Positions 17,712 to 26,590 of a DNA stretch of 64,000 nt are shown in pieces. This stretch comes from Ruegeria arenilitoris (GTDB lineage Bacteria > Pseudomonadota > Alphaproteobacteria > Rhodobacterales > Rhodobacteraceae), in NCBI RefSeq assembly GCF_013032445.1, contig NZ_WQCA01000002.1:342326-406325 (forward strand), given 5' to 3'. The first letter of the stretch is position 1. Each line of letters begins with the position of its first letter. Position numbers and translations under genes: made by a program. The notes below the pieces were generated by a model. It saw nothing but the letters and a program-made list of their open reading frames with translations. It searched no databases and was not told the origin of the DNA.

Positions 17712-18578
17712 TCAGGCGCGGACCAGTGCCTCATACTCGGACGCGATCTCGCGGGTCAGGTCTCCGACCTCGAAGGTATAATCGCCGATCTGCCCGACCG
17801 GAGTGACCTCGGCCGCGGTGCCGGTCAGCCAGCACTGTTCGAAATCGGCCATCTCTTCGGGCTTGATGCGGCGTTCGTGGACGGTGATGCCTTTGTCTTT
17901 CAGCATCTGTATTACGGTCTGGCGGGTGATACCGTTCAGGAAGCAATCGGCCAGAGGGGTATGCACCTCACCATCCTTGACGAAGAAGACGTTGGCGCCG
18001 GTCGCTTCGGCCACGTAGCCGCGCCAGTCCATGAACAGCGCGTCCGAGCAGCCCTTGGCCTCAGCCTTGTGCTTGGAAATGGTGCAGATCATGTAAAGAC
18101 CCGCCGCCTTGGCGTGGACCGGGATGGTTTCGGGGCTGGGGCGTTTCCATTCCGCGATATCCAGCTTGGCGCCCTGCATCTTGGCGTCGCCGTAATAGGC
18201 CCCCCACGGCCAGACAGCCACGGCCATCCGCACCGGGTTCTTGGCCGATGCGACACCCATATCTTCGCCCGAGCCGCGCCAGACCAGCGCACGCACATAG
18301 GCGTCCTGCAACCCGCTGGCTTTCAGGGCTTCTTCCTTGGCGGCCTCGATCTCATCCACCGAATAGGGCATCGGCATGTCCAGTGCCTCGGCCGAGGCGA
18401 TCAGACGCTCCGAATGCTCGCGGCTTTTGAAAATCTTGCCGTTATAGGCGCGCTCGCCCTCGAATACCGAGGACGCATAGTGCATCGCATGGGTCAGGAT
18501 GTGCACATTGGCCTCGCGCCAGGGCACAAGTTTGCCATCCAACCAGATGGTGCCGTCACGATCATCATACCCCGCCAT
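17712..18578 (-). CDS. ilvE: Branched-chain amino acid aminotransferase
   Basis: A PLP enzyme of fold type IV that interconverts Leu/Ile/Val and their keto acids using glutamate. It is 288 residues. Landmarks are MHYASSVFEGERAYNG, the lysine region KAAGLYMICTISKHKAEAKG (PLP-lysine within this block), ATGANVFFV, FLNGITRQTV and LTGTAAEVTPV. ATG 18576-18578 follows CTGGAGG; the longer frame of 303 residues is less likely. It is divergent from petP. Confidence 0.94.
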   Translation of the reverse strand: MAGYDDRDGTIWLDGKLVPWREANVHILTHAMHYASSVFEGERAYNGKIFKSREHSERLIASAEALDMPMPYSVDEIEAAKEEALKASGLQDAYVRALVWRGSGEDMGVASAKNPVRMAVAVWPWGAYYGDAKMQGAKLDIAEWKRPSPETIPVHAKAAGLYMICTISKHKAEAKGCSDALFMDWRGYVAEATGANVFFVKDGEVHTPLADCFLNGITRQTVIQMLKDKGITVHERRIKPEEMADFEQCWLTGTAAEVTPVGQIGDYTFEVGDLTREIASEYEALVRA

Positions 18579-18737
18579 GCGAAACCTCCAGCCTTGGGTT
18601 GAATTTTCCGATTGTTGCGCCAATTAAGTCCGATGCGGACATAAAGTTGCGCAGAAACTGCGATTCGATACCTGTCCACTCTTGGAATGTCAACAACGCT
18701 GACATAAACTTGGAACGAGTAACGAATGAGGCATACT

Positions 18738-19250
18738 ATGTCGGATACGCGTCCCGCCCAAGTCTTTGGCGGTGAAAGCTTGTTGTTTTTAACCGACGAA
18801 CAGCTTCGGCAGGGGATCGAGGCGATGTTTTTCGCATATCGCGGTTTCACCGCGGACCCCGATCGCATTTTGACGCAGATGGCTTATGGCCGGGCGCATC
18901 ACCGGGCGATTCATTTCATCAACCGCGCGCCGGGCACCACGGTGAACAACTTGCTGGCCATTCTTGGGGTGACAAAGCAGTCTCTGAACCGGGTGCTGCG
19001 GACTCTGATTGAGGACGGTCTGGTCGAAAGCCGCGTGGGTACGGTGGACAAGCGCGAACGGCATTTGTTTCTGACCGAAAAGGGCAAGGCGCTAGAGGCC
19101 AAGCTGTCCGAGGCCCAGCGCGTGCGGATGCGTGCAGCATATAAGGACGCGGGCCCCGAGGCCGTGTCAGGATTTCGTAAAGTGCTTGAAGCGATGATGG
19201 ATACTGATATGCGTCATGCTTACACGAAACTGCGGGATACCACCTCATGA
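18738..19250 (+). CDS. petP: MarR-family regulator, PetP-like
   Basis: A 170-residue winged-helix protein of the MarR type. The recognition region is NNLLAILGVTKQSLNRVLRTLIEDGLVE and the wing GTVDKRERHLFLTEKGKAL. It overlaps the next gene by 4 bases (ATGA), a response regulator of the OmpR class. This MarR-then-response-regulator pair matches petP-petR, which in Rhodobacter capsulatus lies just upstream of petABC and is needed for bc1 expression. Here petABC is about 10 kb away. The assignment rests on gene order and type, so the symbol is an inference. ATG 18738 is preferred over ATG 18726. Confidence 0.8.
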   Translation: MSDTRPAQVFGGESLLFLTDEQLRQGIEAMFFAYRGFTADPDRILTQMAYGRAHHRAIHFINRAPGTTVNNLLAILGVTKQSLNRVLRTLIEDGLVESRVGTVDKRERHLFLTEKGKALEAKLSEAQRVRMRAAYKDAGPEAVSGFRKVLEAMMDTDMRHAYTKLRDTTS

Positions 19251-19948
19251 GCGAAATGGACGCCCATCTGCTGATCGTTGACGACGATGAGCGTATTCGT
19301 GATCTGCTCAAGAAGTTTCTGATGCGGAGCGGTTTTCTGGTCACCGCTGCCCGGGATGCGGCACACGCAAGGCGGGTGTTGTCGGGGCTGGATTTCGACA
19401 TGATCGTGCTGGACGTGATGATGCCCGGTGAAGATGGCGTGAGCCTGACCCGAACGCTGCGCGAAACCCATACCACGCCGATCCTTCTGCTGACCGCACG
19501 CGGCGAGACCGAGCACCGGATCGCCGGGCTTGAAGCCGGAGCGGATGACTACCTTGCCAAGCCGTTTGAGCCGAAAGAGCTGCTGCTGCGGATCAATGCG
19601 ATCCTGCGGCGGATGCCGGAAACGCCGGCGCAGGACACAGCGACCAAGATTCTGAACCTCGGACCAATCCGGTATGACGTGGAACGCGGCGAAATGTGGC
19701 AGGGCGAAGAGCCCGTGCGCCTGACCGCAACCGAGAGCCAGTTGATGAAGATTTTCTCGGCCCAGCCGGGGGAGCCGATCAGCCGTGCCAAATTGGTTGA
19801 GGATCTGGGCCGCGATAAGGGGCAGGCGCAGGAGCGCGCGGTGGACGTCCAGATCACCCGCCTGCGACGCAAGATTGAACAAGACCCGAAGCAACCTCGG
19901 TATCTGCAAACAGTGCGCGGCGCCGGATATATGCTGGCACCGGATTGA
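19247..19948 (+). CDS. petR: OmpR-class response regulator, PetR-like
   Basis: A 233-residue response regulator. The receiver domain (residues 1-120) has the acidic pocket VDDDE, the phosphoacceptor Asp in IVLDVMMPGEDG, the conserved Thr in LLLTARG and the Lys in YLAKPF. The C-terminal winged helix (about 135-230) has LTATESQLMKIF and ERAVDVQITRLRRKIE. No sensor kinase is adjacent. The PetR of R. capsulatus is likewise encoded with a MarR-type partner and no kinase, and it controls the bc1 complex and its own operon. Confidence 0.88.
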   Translation: MSEMDAHLLIVDDDERIRDLLKKFLMRSGFLVTAARDAAHARRVLSGLDFDMIVLDVMMPGEDGVSLTRTLRETHTTPILLLTARGETEHRIAGLEAGADDYLAKPFEPKELLLRINAILRRMPETPAQDTATKILNLGPIRYDVERGEMWQGEEPVRLTATESQLMKIFSAQPGEPISRAKLVEDLGRDKGQAQERAVDVQITRLRRKIEQDPKQPRYLQTVRGAGYMLAPD

Positions 19949-20016
19949 TTTGGCCGCTGCGCGGCGATTTTATGCCTTCGGCGAGGATTTTTTAGCCAGA
20001 TGAACAGGGGATTCCG

Positions 20017-20943
20017 ATGAAAACTGCCCTTCTGACTCATGCGGATTGTTTGGGGCATGTGACGCCGGACGGGCATCCGGAACGGGTGGCGCGTTTGGAG
20101 CACATCCTGCACGCGCTGGAATCGCTGGACCTGAACCGGGTGACGGCCCCATTGGCGGCGGATGACGATCTGTTGCGGGTGCATCCGGAAAGCTACATCC
20201 GCGATATTCGCAGCGCCCGCCCGGCGGAGGGGTTTGCCCAAATCGACGGGGACACGTTCATGTCTCTGGGTTCGGTCGATGCGGCCTATCGCGCCGCCGG
20301 GGCTGTGGTGCGGGCAGTGGATATGGTGCTGGGCGGCGAGGCTCCGAATGCGTTTTGTGCCATCCGCCCGCCAGGGCATCATGCCGAGACCGACACCGCC
20401 ATGGGATTCTGCCTGTTTGGCAATGCGGCGCTGGCGGCGAAACATGCGTTGGATCATCATGGATTGAAGCGGGTCGCGGTGGTGGATTTCGACGTGCATC
20501 ACGGCAATGGCACTCAGGACCTGCTGTGGGAAGAGAAGCGCGCCCTGGTTATCACCAGCCAACAGATGCCATTGTGGCCCGGATCCGGACGTCCGGACGA
20601 GACCGGTGCTTTTGAGACTGTTCTGAACATCCCTCTGTCGCCGGGCACTGGCGGGGCGGAGATGCGCGCGGCTTATGAAACACAAGCCTTCCCGCGTCTG
20701 CGGGCTTTCAAGCCTGAACTGATCATCATCTCAGCCGGGTTCGACGCGCATCAGGACGATCCTCTGGCCAATCTGAACTGGTCCACCGGCGACTTTGCTT
20801 GGGTCACTGCCGAGCTGTGCAAGATCGCTGATGAGCTGTGTGGGGGACGTATCGTCTCGACTCTGGAAGGCGGGTATGATCTGAACGCACTGGCCGAGGC
20901 CACCCGCGCCCATGTGGAAGAATTGATGAAGGCAGCCCGATGA
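20017..20943 (+). CDS. Histone-deacetylase-like amidohydrolase
   Basis: A 308-residue zinc amidohydrolase of the class II HDAC / acetylpolyamine amidohydrolase / AcuC superfamily. Active-site blocks are GHPERVARLEHI, RPPGHHAETDTAMGFCLFGN (the His-His pair), VVDFDVHHGNGT (Asp-His metal ligands), SAGFDAHQDDPL (Asp ligand) and LEGGYDL. Likely substrates are acetylated small molecules or proteins; none can be chosen. Its stop overlaps the xseB start by 4 bases, so it heads the xseB-ispA-dxs operon. Confidence 0.9.
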   Translation: MKTALLTHADCLGHVTPDGHPERVARLEHILHALESLDLNRVTAPLAADDDLLRVHPESYIRDIRSARPAEGFAQIDGDTFMSLGSVDAAYRAAGAVVRAVDMVLGGEAPNAFCAIRPPGHHAETDTAMGFCLFGNAALAAKHALDHHGLKRVAVVDFDVHHGNGTQDLLWEEKRALVITSQQMPLWPGSGRPDETGAFETVLNIPLSPGTGGAEMRAAYETQAFPRLRAFKPELIIISAGFDAHQDDPLANLNWSTGDFAWVTAELCKIADELCGGRIVSTLEGGYDLNALAEATRAHVEELMKAAR

Positions 20944-21182
20944 CCGATACCCCCGTTGATCAGATGACATTCGAACAGGCGATGAAAGAGCTTGAGGCCG
21001 TGGTCGGCCAGCTGGAGCGCGGCGACGTGGCGCTGGACCAGTCGATTGCGCTGTATGAGCGCGGGGCTGCGTTGAAAAAACGGTGCGAGGATGAGCTGAA
21101 AAGGGCCGAGGAAAAAGTGGCTGCGATCACTCTCGACGCCAATGGTCAACCGACCGGGACGACGCCTGTCGAAGGTCAGTAA
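20940..21182 (+). CDS. xseB: Exodeoxyribonuclease VII small subunit
   Basis: An 80-residue helical protein with the XseB signature: MTFEQAMKELEAVVGQLERGDVALDQSIALYERG. Several copies bind one XseA to form the single-strand-specific exonuclease VII. The pairing with ispA and dxs immediately downstream is a widespread order in proteobacteria. The start overlaps the preceding gene (ATGA), and the next gene starts right after the stop. Confidence 0.95.
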   Translation: MTDTPVDQMTFEQAMKELEAVVGQLERGDVALDQSIALYERGAALKKRCEDELKRAEEKVAAITLDANGQPTGTTPVEGQ

Positions 21183-22049
21183 ATGTTTCGCGAAAAGCTA
21201 GCGCAGGATGCGGCGCGGATTCAGGACCAATTCGATCTGGTTCTGGGCGCGCTGGACGATCTGGATGTGACCCGAGCGATGGCCTATGCCACCGAAGGCG
21301 GCAAGCGGCTGCGCGGGTTTCTGGTGCTGGAAAGCGCGCGCCTGCATGGCGTGGACGCGGGCCGTGCGATCTGGCCTGCGACGGGGATTGAGGCGCTGCA
21401 CGCCTATTCACTGGTGCATGACGACCTGCCCTGCATGGATGACGATGACCTGCGGCGCGGGCGTCCGACCGTGCATGTGAAATGGGACGAAGGCACCGCC
21501 GTTTTGGCGGGTGATGCGTTGCAGACGCTGGCCTTTGAGCTGTGTACCCGGCCCGAGGTCGGCACTGCCGAAGTCCGCGCGGACCTGGCCCTGACACTGG
21601 CCAAAGCCAGCGGGTCGCAAGGTATGGTGCTGGGTCAGGCGCTGGATATTGCGGCGGAATCGGCGGAGGCTCCGCTGACGCTGGAGGAAATCACGCGCTT
21701 GCAAGCGGGCAAAACCGGGGCTTTGATCGAATGGTCGGCTTGTGCGGGGGCTCGGCTGGCGCAGACCGATCCGGACCCCTTGCGCCAATATGCCCAAGCC
21801 CTTGGGCTTGCTTTTCAGATCGCGGATGACATCCTTGATGTGGAAGGTGATGCCGAAAAGGCCGGAAAACGACTGCAAAAGGATGCCGAGGCTGGCAAAG
21901 CCACGTTTGTATCCTTGCTGGGTCTGGCTGCGGCCAAGGCCCGCGCTGTAGAGCTGATCGATCTGGCCTGCGCTGCGCTGGATGGGTACGGTGCTTCGGC
22001 TGAAACCTTGAAGGACGCCGCCCGCTTCGTTATTGCCCGGGACAGCTAA
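21183..22049 (+). CDS. ispA: Farnesyl/geranyl diphosphate synthase
   Basis: A 288-residue trans-prenyltransferase that elongates DMAPP with IPP to the C15 precursor of ubiquinone and bactoprenol. The first aspartate-rich motif is [17 protein letters not shown], the second is [10 protein letters not shown], and the substrate-lysine region is GKRLRGFLV. The residue two positions before the first DDxxD block is small or aliphatic, which fits a short-chain (C15) product, though chain length is not proven by sequence. It starts one base after the xseB stop codon. Confidence 0.94.
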   Translation: MFREKLAQDAARIQDQFDLVLGALDDLDVTRAMAYATEGGKRLRGFLVLESARLHGVDAGRAIWPATGIEALHAYSLVHDDLPCMDDDDLRRGRPTVHVKWDEGTAVLAGDALQTLAFELCTRPEVGTAEVRADLALTLAKASGSQGMVLGQALDIAAESAEAPLTLEEITRLQAGKTGALIEWSACAGARLAQTDPDPLRQYAQALGLAFQIADDILDVEGDAEKAGKRLQKDAEAGKATFVSLLGLAAAKARAVELIDLACAALDGYGASAETLKDAARFVIARDS

Positions 22050-22065
22050 GCCAGGAACGCGCCAA

Positions 22066-23994
22066 ATGTCTGACCGCCCGAACACGCCCCTGCTGGACCT
22101 TGTGAACCGCCCTGCGGACCTCAAGCAGTTCTCAGATGCGCAGCTGCATCAGGTGGCGCAGGAATTGCGGGCCGAGACGATCTCGGCCGTGTCCGTCACC
22201 GGCGGCCATCTGGGCGCTGGTCTGGGTGTGGTCGAATTGACTACCGCGCTGCATGCCGTCTTTGACACCCCCCGCGACAAGATCATCTGGGATGTCGGCC
22301 ACCAATGCTATCCGCACAAAATTCTGACCGAACGGCGCGACCGTATCCGCACACTGCGTATGAAAGACGGCCTGAGCGGTTTTACCAAACGCAGCGAAAG
22401 CCCTTATGACCCGTTTGGCGCAGCGCATAGCTCAACCTCGATCAGCGCTGCGCTGGGCTTTGCTGTGGCTCGCGATCTGGGCGGCGTGACGACGGAGGGA
22501 CTTGGCGACGCAATTGCTGTGATCGGCGATGGCTCGATGTCTGCAGGCATGGCCTTTGAGGCGATGAACAACGCGGGGCATCTTGGGAAACGCCTGATCG
22601 TCATCCTAAACGACAATGAGATGAGCATCGCCCCGCCCGTTGGTGCGCTGTCCAGCTATCTGTCGCGGATTTACACCGAGGCCCCTTTTCACGACCTGAA
22701 AGCCGCCGCCAAAGGTGCGGTCTCGCTGCTGCCCGAACCGTTCCGCGAAGGCGCGAAACGCGCCAAGGAAATGCTTAAAGGCATGGCCGTGGGTGGCACG
22801 TTGTTCGAGGAACTGGGCTTTTCCTATATCGGGCCGCTGGACGGTCATGACATGGAGCAACTGCTGCCGGTTCTGCGAACGGTCAGGGCGCGGGCTACCG
22901 GTCCGATCCTGATCCATGTGCTGACCAAAAAGGGTAAAGGCTACGCCCCCGCCGAGCAGGCCCGCGACAAAGGTCATGCGACGGCCAAGTTCGACTTGGT
23001 GACCGGCAAGCAGCACAAGGCGCCATCCAACGCGCCGTCTTATACCTCGGTCTTTGGCAAGACGCTGGTCGAAGAGGCCGGACGCGATGACAAAATCGTT
23101 GCCGTCACCGCCGCGATGCCAGATGGCACAGGGCTGAGCCTGTTTGCAGAACGCTACCCCTCGCGCTGTTTTGACGTAGCGATTGCGGAACAACACGGCG
23201 TAACTTTCGCTGCCGCACTGGCGGCCGGGGGGATGAAGCCATTCTGCGCGATGTATTCCACCTTCCTGCAACGCGGCTACGATCAAGTCGTGCATGACGT
23301 CGCCATACAACGCCTGCCGGTACGTTTCGCCATTGATCGTGCGGGCCTTGTGGGCGCCGACGGAGCCACCCATGCTGGGTCGTTCGACATCGCCTATCTG
23401 GCCAACCTGCCCGGCATGACCGTCATGGCCGCCGCAGATGAGGCTGAACTGGTGCATATGGTCGCCACCGCCGCGGCCCATAACGACGGCCCCATTGCCT
23501 TCCGCTACCCGCGAGGAGAAGGCGTTGGCGTCGACCTGCCCGAACGCGGAGAGGTGCTGGAAATCGGCAAAGGCCGCGTGATCCAGACCGGAGCGCGCGT
23601 GGCACTGTTGTCCTTTGGCACTCGTCTGGCCGAGGTGCAGAAGGCCGCTGAGGCGCTCTCGGCCAGGGGCATCACCCCCACCATCGCCGATGCCCGCTTT
23701 GCCAAACCGCTGGACCGTGAGTTAATCCTTGATCTGGCGGCCAACCATGAGGCCCTGATTACCATCGAAGAAGGCGCGGTTGGCGGGTTCGGCAGCCACG
23801 TGGCACAACTGCTGGCGGATGAGGGCGTGTTTGATCACGGTCTGAAATACCGTTCGATGGTGCTGCCGGATATCTTCATCGATCAGGCCAACCCGGCGGA
23901 TATGTATGCTGTCGCGGGCATGAACGCCGAACAGATCGAAGCCAAGGTGCTGTCGGTTCTTGGCGTGACAACCATCGGTGAAAAACGCGCCTGA
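22066..23994 (+). CDS. dxs: 1-deoxy-D-xylulose-5-phosphate synthase
   Basis: The first enzyme of the MEP isoprenoid pathway; it joins pyruvate and glyceraldehyde 3-phosphate with thiamine diphosphate. It is 642 residues. Landmarks are [13 protein letters not shown], the ThDP motif [18 protein letters not shown] ending near [18 protein letters not shown], and the transketolase-type central domain [18 protein letters not shown] 22066 sits 16 bases after the ispA stop; an upstream in-frame start overlapping ispA is less likely. It completes the histone-deacetylase-like/xseB/ispA/dxs unit. Confidence 0.96.
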   Translation: MSDRPNTPLLDLVNRPADLKQFSDAQLHQVAQELRAETISAVSVTGGHLGAGLGVVELTTALHAVFDTPRDKIIWDVGHQCYPHKILTERRDRIRTLRMKDGLSGFTKRSESPYDPFGAAHSSTSISAALGFAVARDLGGVTTEGLGDAIAVIGDGSMSAGMAFEAMNNAGHLGKRLIVILNDNEMSIAPPVGALSSYLSRIYTEAPFHDLKAAAKGAVSLLPEPFREGAKRAKEMLKGMAVGGTLFEELGFSYIGPLDGHDMEQLLPVLRTVRARATGPILIHVLTKKGKGYAPAEQARDKGHATAKFDLVTGKQHKAPSNAPSYTSVFGKTLVEEAGRDDKIVAVTAAMPDGTGLSLFAERYPSRCFDVAIAEQHGVTFAAALAAGGMKPFCAMYSTFLQRGYDQVVHDVAIQRLPVRFAIDRAGLVGADGATHAGSFDIAYLANLPGMTVMAAADEAELVHMVATAAAHNDGPIAFRYPRGEGVGVDLPERGEVLEIGKGRVIQTGARVALLSFGTRLAEVQKAAEALSARGITPTIADARFAKPLDRELILDLAANHEALITIEEGAVGGFGSHVAQLLADEGVFDHGLKYRSMVLPDIFIDQANPADMYAVAGMNAEQIEAKVLSVLGVTTIGEKRA

Positions 23995-24254
23995 GTCAGT
24001 TCGGGGCGGCGCGTGCATCGCCGCTCAGGCCCGCTTACGGCCAAGGTCGGAAAAGCAACGGCAGCTGTTGTGCAGGTTGAAATCCCCGTAAGGTCGTTTT
24101 GCATCCGTGTTCAAAACTCTTCGTTTACCTGCGATTTTGGGGGTGAGTCATTGTGAACACAGGATTAAATCGCTTTTCCGGGTGGTATTTCTGCCTGCCG
24201 AAGTTTCTGCTAGAGGTTAAAAAACAAAAACTCCACCCTTGAGCAGGCGGGCGG

Positions 24255-24689
24255 ATGAGAAACACGATCGCTGCGTTGGCGGCACTCATTCTTATGAGTC
24301 TTCCGGCGACATCAAAAGAGATTCAAATTGGCAACGACCCCGGCGGTCGCATCATGGATCGGATGGTCCAGATAGAAATCGCCAATCGAACCGACGTGCA
24401 ATTCCAGATTATCGGAGACTATTGCAACTCCAGTTGTACCATGCTGCTGGGCGCGAAGGATGTTTGCGTATCATCCGAAACGATTTTTGGGTTTCACGGC
24501 CCTCACAGGTTGGACCGGAAAAAAATGTCGACCGATGAATTCGACAGGAAAAGTGTAACGCTCTCAAGTTACTTCCCAGGCCCGGTCAGCAGCTGGTTCA
24601 TGTCCAAAGCAAGATTTGCAGGTCCGGGTGAGCTGCTCTTTGTATCGGGAGAATACCTGATCGGTCTCGGAGTGAAGGAGTGCGTATGA
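24255..24689 (+). CDS. Exported hypothetical protein, ClpP/crotonase-like resemblance
   Basis: A 144-residue protein with a signal peptide (residues 1-20, ALILMSLPATSKE). The stretch GNDPGGRI, then QIIGDYCNSSCTMLLGAKDVCVS and FGFHGPH recalls small periplasmic proteins with a ClpP-like core, where a SxC/S turn holds the nucleophile. This is a resemblance read by eye, not a firm assignment. Four cysteines suggest disulfides. It lies at the edge of island 1, with a weak ribosome-binding region (GCAGGCGGGCGG). Confidence 0.6.
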   Translation: MRNTIAALAALILMSLPATSKEIQIGNDPGGRIMDRMVQIEIANRTDVQFQIIGDYCNSSCTMLLGAKDVCVSSETIFGFHGPHRLDRKKMSTDEFDRKSVTLSSYFPGPVSSWFMSKARFAGPGELLFVSGEYLIGLGVKECV

Positions 24690-24751
24690 AGCACAAAGGC
24701 GCACCTCTATTCGGAGCACGAGGTTAGCACCAAGTATTTCTTAGGCAATTG

Positions 24752-24767
24752 TGGTGCCTCCAGAGGG
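24752..24767. repeat. Putative att site (left copy of tRNA-Thr 3' end)
   Basis: TGGTGCCTCCAGAGGG matches 15 of 16 bases of the 3' end of tRNA-Thr at 30956-30971 (TGGTGCCTCAAGAGGG), in the same orientation. An integrase fragment starts 142 bases away. Together these mark the left end of a tRNA-integrated element. Confidence 0.6.
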
Positions 24768-24908
24768 CATCTAATCCTTGTTTCAAGATGTTTCATCGTA
24801 TCCCAAGAAATCACGAAATAATTGATTTTCGGTGGTTTTACTATGTCACTGTGTTCCACTGTGCCCCAACCTATACTATATGTATTGGGTGGGTAGAGAG
24901 GTGGATGA

Positions 24909-25110
24909 GTGTCACGCCCTCTAAACAAGCTCAGTGCTGCAACTCTAAAGTCGGCGTCGCCGGGGAAGCTCTCTGACGGCGGTGGGCTGTGGTTCCATCG
25001 ACGTGTGGACGGCGGGGCGCAATGGTTTCTCCGCGTCACTGTCCACGGGCGTCGGCGTGAAATGGGCCTGGGCTCATATCCTGAGGTATCACTTAAGGAA
25101 GTTCGCCAAC
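24909..25110 (+). pseudogene. P4-type tyrosine integrase, N-terminal fragment
   Basis: The first 67 codons from GTG 24909 read as the N-terminal arm-binding domain (DUF4102) of a P4-type integrase: LSDGGGLW, GAQWFLRVTVHGRRREMGLGS and VSLKEVR are characteristic. The similarity stops abruptly after that, where the catalytic domain (R-H-R-Y) should follow, and an unrelated small gene begins. It is a deletion remnant and cannot catalyse excision. Confidence 0.8.
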
Positions 25111-25113
25111 CCC

Positions 25114-25362
25114 ATGCAAAAGGCCCATGCGGCTCCAAGATGCACTGCAACGTCGAAACGCACTGGTCTTCCTTGCAAAAATCCGGCGGTCAAAGGCTGG
25201 ACAGTATGCCGGATGCACGCCGCAGGAGGCGGGCACGGTCCCGGTAAGTCCAACCCGGCCTACAAGCATGGTATGCGCAGCCGGAAGGCCCAAGCAGTGA
25301 GAAAGGCCATTAATGAGCATGTGCGCATGGTTCGTGAACTGCAAAGACAGTTTGGCCAATGA
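25114..25362 (+). CDS. Small phage-type Cys/His protein
   Basis: An 82-residue protein with CTATSKRTGLPCKNPAVKG followed by CRMHAAGGG and NPAYKHG. This CxxxS..G.pC.nPA...CrmHG...ykHG pattern is common in small phage and genomic-island proteins of unknown role and may bind zinc. ATG 25114 directly follows the integrase fragment, probably because of the deletion that removed the rest of the integrase. Confidence 0.65.
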   Translation: MQKAHAAPRCTATSKRTGLPCKNPAVKGWTVCRMHAAGGGHGPGKSNPAYKHGMRSRKAQAVRKAINEHVRMVRELQRQFGQ

Positions 25363-25391
25363 GGCGGCGTGGCCCTGCAGTCGCCCTCTGC

Positions 25392-25401
25392 GGGGGGGGG
25401 G
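25392..25401. repeat. Run of ten G residues
   Basis: A homopolymer G10 tract 30 bases after the small Cys/His gene. It is either a slippage-prone site or a sequencing-sensitive spot; no frame clearly crosses it. Confidence 0.8.
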
Positions 25402-25501
25402 AAATAGTGTTTAAAGAGGCGCTAGAAGGTGCGGGCAAAAGTCCAACCCTCTGGCACCATTTCTTTTTTCATCAGGAAACGAAGAGTCGCCACGTCTCGA
25501 A

Positions 25502-26200
25502 TTAGCAACCCTCGATTGGAGAGAATGCCTGTTTTAAATCAACCGGTTTGCCAAGGTTCCGGGCCAGACGTCCGTCATTCTCTCTCCAATATGTACGCTT
25601 CTCGTAAAAGGTTTGATTGCCAAATCCCTTGGATTTTCCACTTAGGCAAATGTAAGAATCGCTAAAGTCATCAAAATAACTTACGTCATCGAATGCGAAT
25701 TCTCGCGATTTGAAGCCTTCTCTTTCGCGCGACGGAACCACCGAGTTTTGATCAACGACTTCAACGCCACCGACGACAACCTTTGCTGAAAGGTTGATTG
25801 CAAAGGGAGAGTCGTTCTCAACTAAAACCAAAACCTTAGTCGCGCCAGTTTGCATACTACGTTTAATATCGGGGTCGCCGTGAAAGCGGACCCACATCGG
25901 AACCGCTTCAGCAATCTTTTGTGTATCTTCGGAGATTTCGAACGTGTTTTCAGCGGTGTTAAGCGTGTTTTCAGCTGTTTTCCGTGTGTTTTCAGCAGTC
26001 TGAGCCGTGTTCTCAGAAATGTCTGAGAGATCCGCTCTAGCCTCAGTCAACAGCTGTTCGAAGCCCACAACAGCTTCGGCAACTTTGGCCGGAAAAACAA
26101 ATGCGTAAACCGCTGCGAACAACGCACAAACTTCAGCAAAGCTGGCCCCAAAGCCAATGGCCCGCTCTAGGTGCGGAAATCCCGAGAAAATCTTCTTCAT
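25502..26200 (-). CDS. Membrane-anchored protein with heptad-repeat stalk
   Basis: A 232-residue protein of unknown function. One membrane segment lies near the N-terminus (about residues 17-45, FAEVCALFAAVYAFVF). Next comes a coiled-coil stalk made of nearly exact seven-residue units (AENTRKT, AENTLNT, AENTFEI; residues 58-92), and then a beta-rich C-terminal domain with VPMWVRFHGDPDI, VLVLVENDSPFAINL and YICLSGKSKGFG. It could be a surface or periplasmic sensor, or a phage-like membrane factor. No family is recognised. It sits within island 1 and is AT-richer than the core genes. Confidence 0.6.
   Translation of the reverse strand: MKKIFSGFPHLERAIGFGASFAEVCALFAAVYAFVFPAKVAEAVVGFEQLLTEARADLSDISENTAQTAENTRKTAENTLNTAENTFEISEDTQKIAEAVPMWVRFHGDPDIKRSMQTGATKVLVLVENDSPFAINLSAKVVVGGVEVVDQNSVVPSREREGFKSREFAFDDVSYFDDFSDSYICLSGKSKGFGNQTFYEKRTYWRENDGRLARNLGKPVDLKQAFSPIEGC
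25943..26026. repeat. Four tandem 21-bp units (coding, heptad stalk)
   Basis: Units beginning at 25943, 25964, 25985 and 26006 share the core GTGTTTTCAGC with a strict 21-base period. On the minus strand each encodes one heptad of the coiled coil in the gene at 25502-26200, so repeat number sets stalk length. Confidence 0.8.
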
Positions 26201-26359
26201 TTTAATACTGATGCCCGCCTTCGTTCGCCCTATAGGTGTTTTCTCAACCTTTAGAAGAGTTTCGGTAGGATTAGAATAGCCACTACAAAAAGTGCTCTCT
26301 GCTAGCTATTGGTCGACCGCTTGCGACCACGACCGCGCAAGTTGCCTTATCGTCTAGCC

Positions 26360-26590
26360 ATGTTGCGCCGTGTGAAGTCTGGCACGTGGGTATGCCGGTG
26401 GTGTGGCGACGAGCTTCCCGACTATCGCAGAACGGACGCTCAGTATTGTTCTGAGGGATGCAGAAAGCGGGCCGCAAGGAAGCGACGTTTAAAGCAGAGC
26501 GAAGTGGAGGACGTTTTAAATGTGGTTGTTCCGTCGCCTACGCGCCACCAAACCAAGTCCAGTCAGGCCGACGAGAAACAAGGAAAGTGA
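26360..26590 (+). CDS. Small zinc-finger hypothetical protein
   Basis: A 76-residue frame with CRWCGDELPDYRRTDAQYC then CRKRAARKRR, a treble-clef-like C-x2-C...C-x3-C finger followed by a basic tail. Such modules occur in small nucleic-acid-binding proteins of mobile elements. ATG 26360 is chosen; a TTG at 26309 would add 17 residues. Its last 75 bases overlap, in antisense, the end of the lipase-like gene at 26516-28018. Confidence 0.5.
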   Translation: MLRRVKSGTWVCRWCGDELPDYRRTDAQYCSEGCRKRAARKRRLKQSEVEDVLNVVVPSPTRHQTKSSQADEKQGK

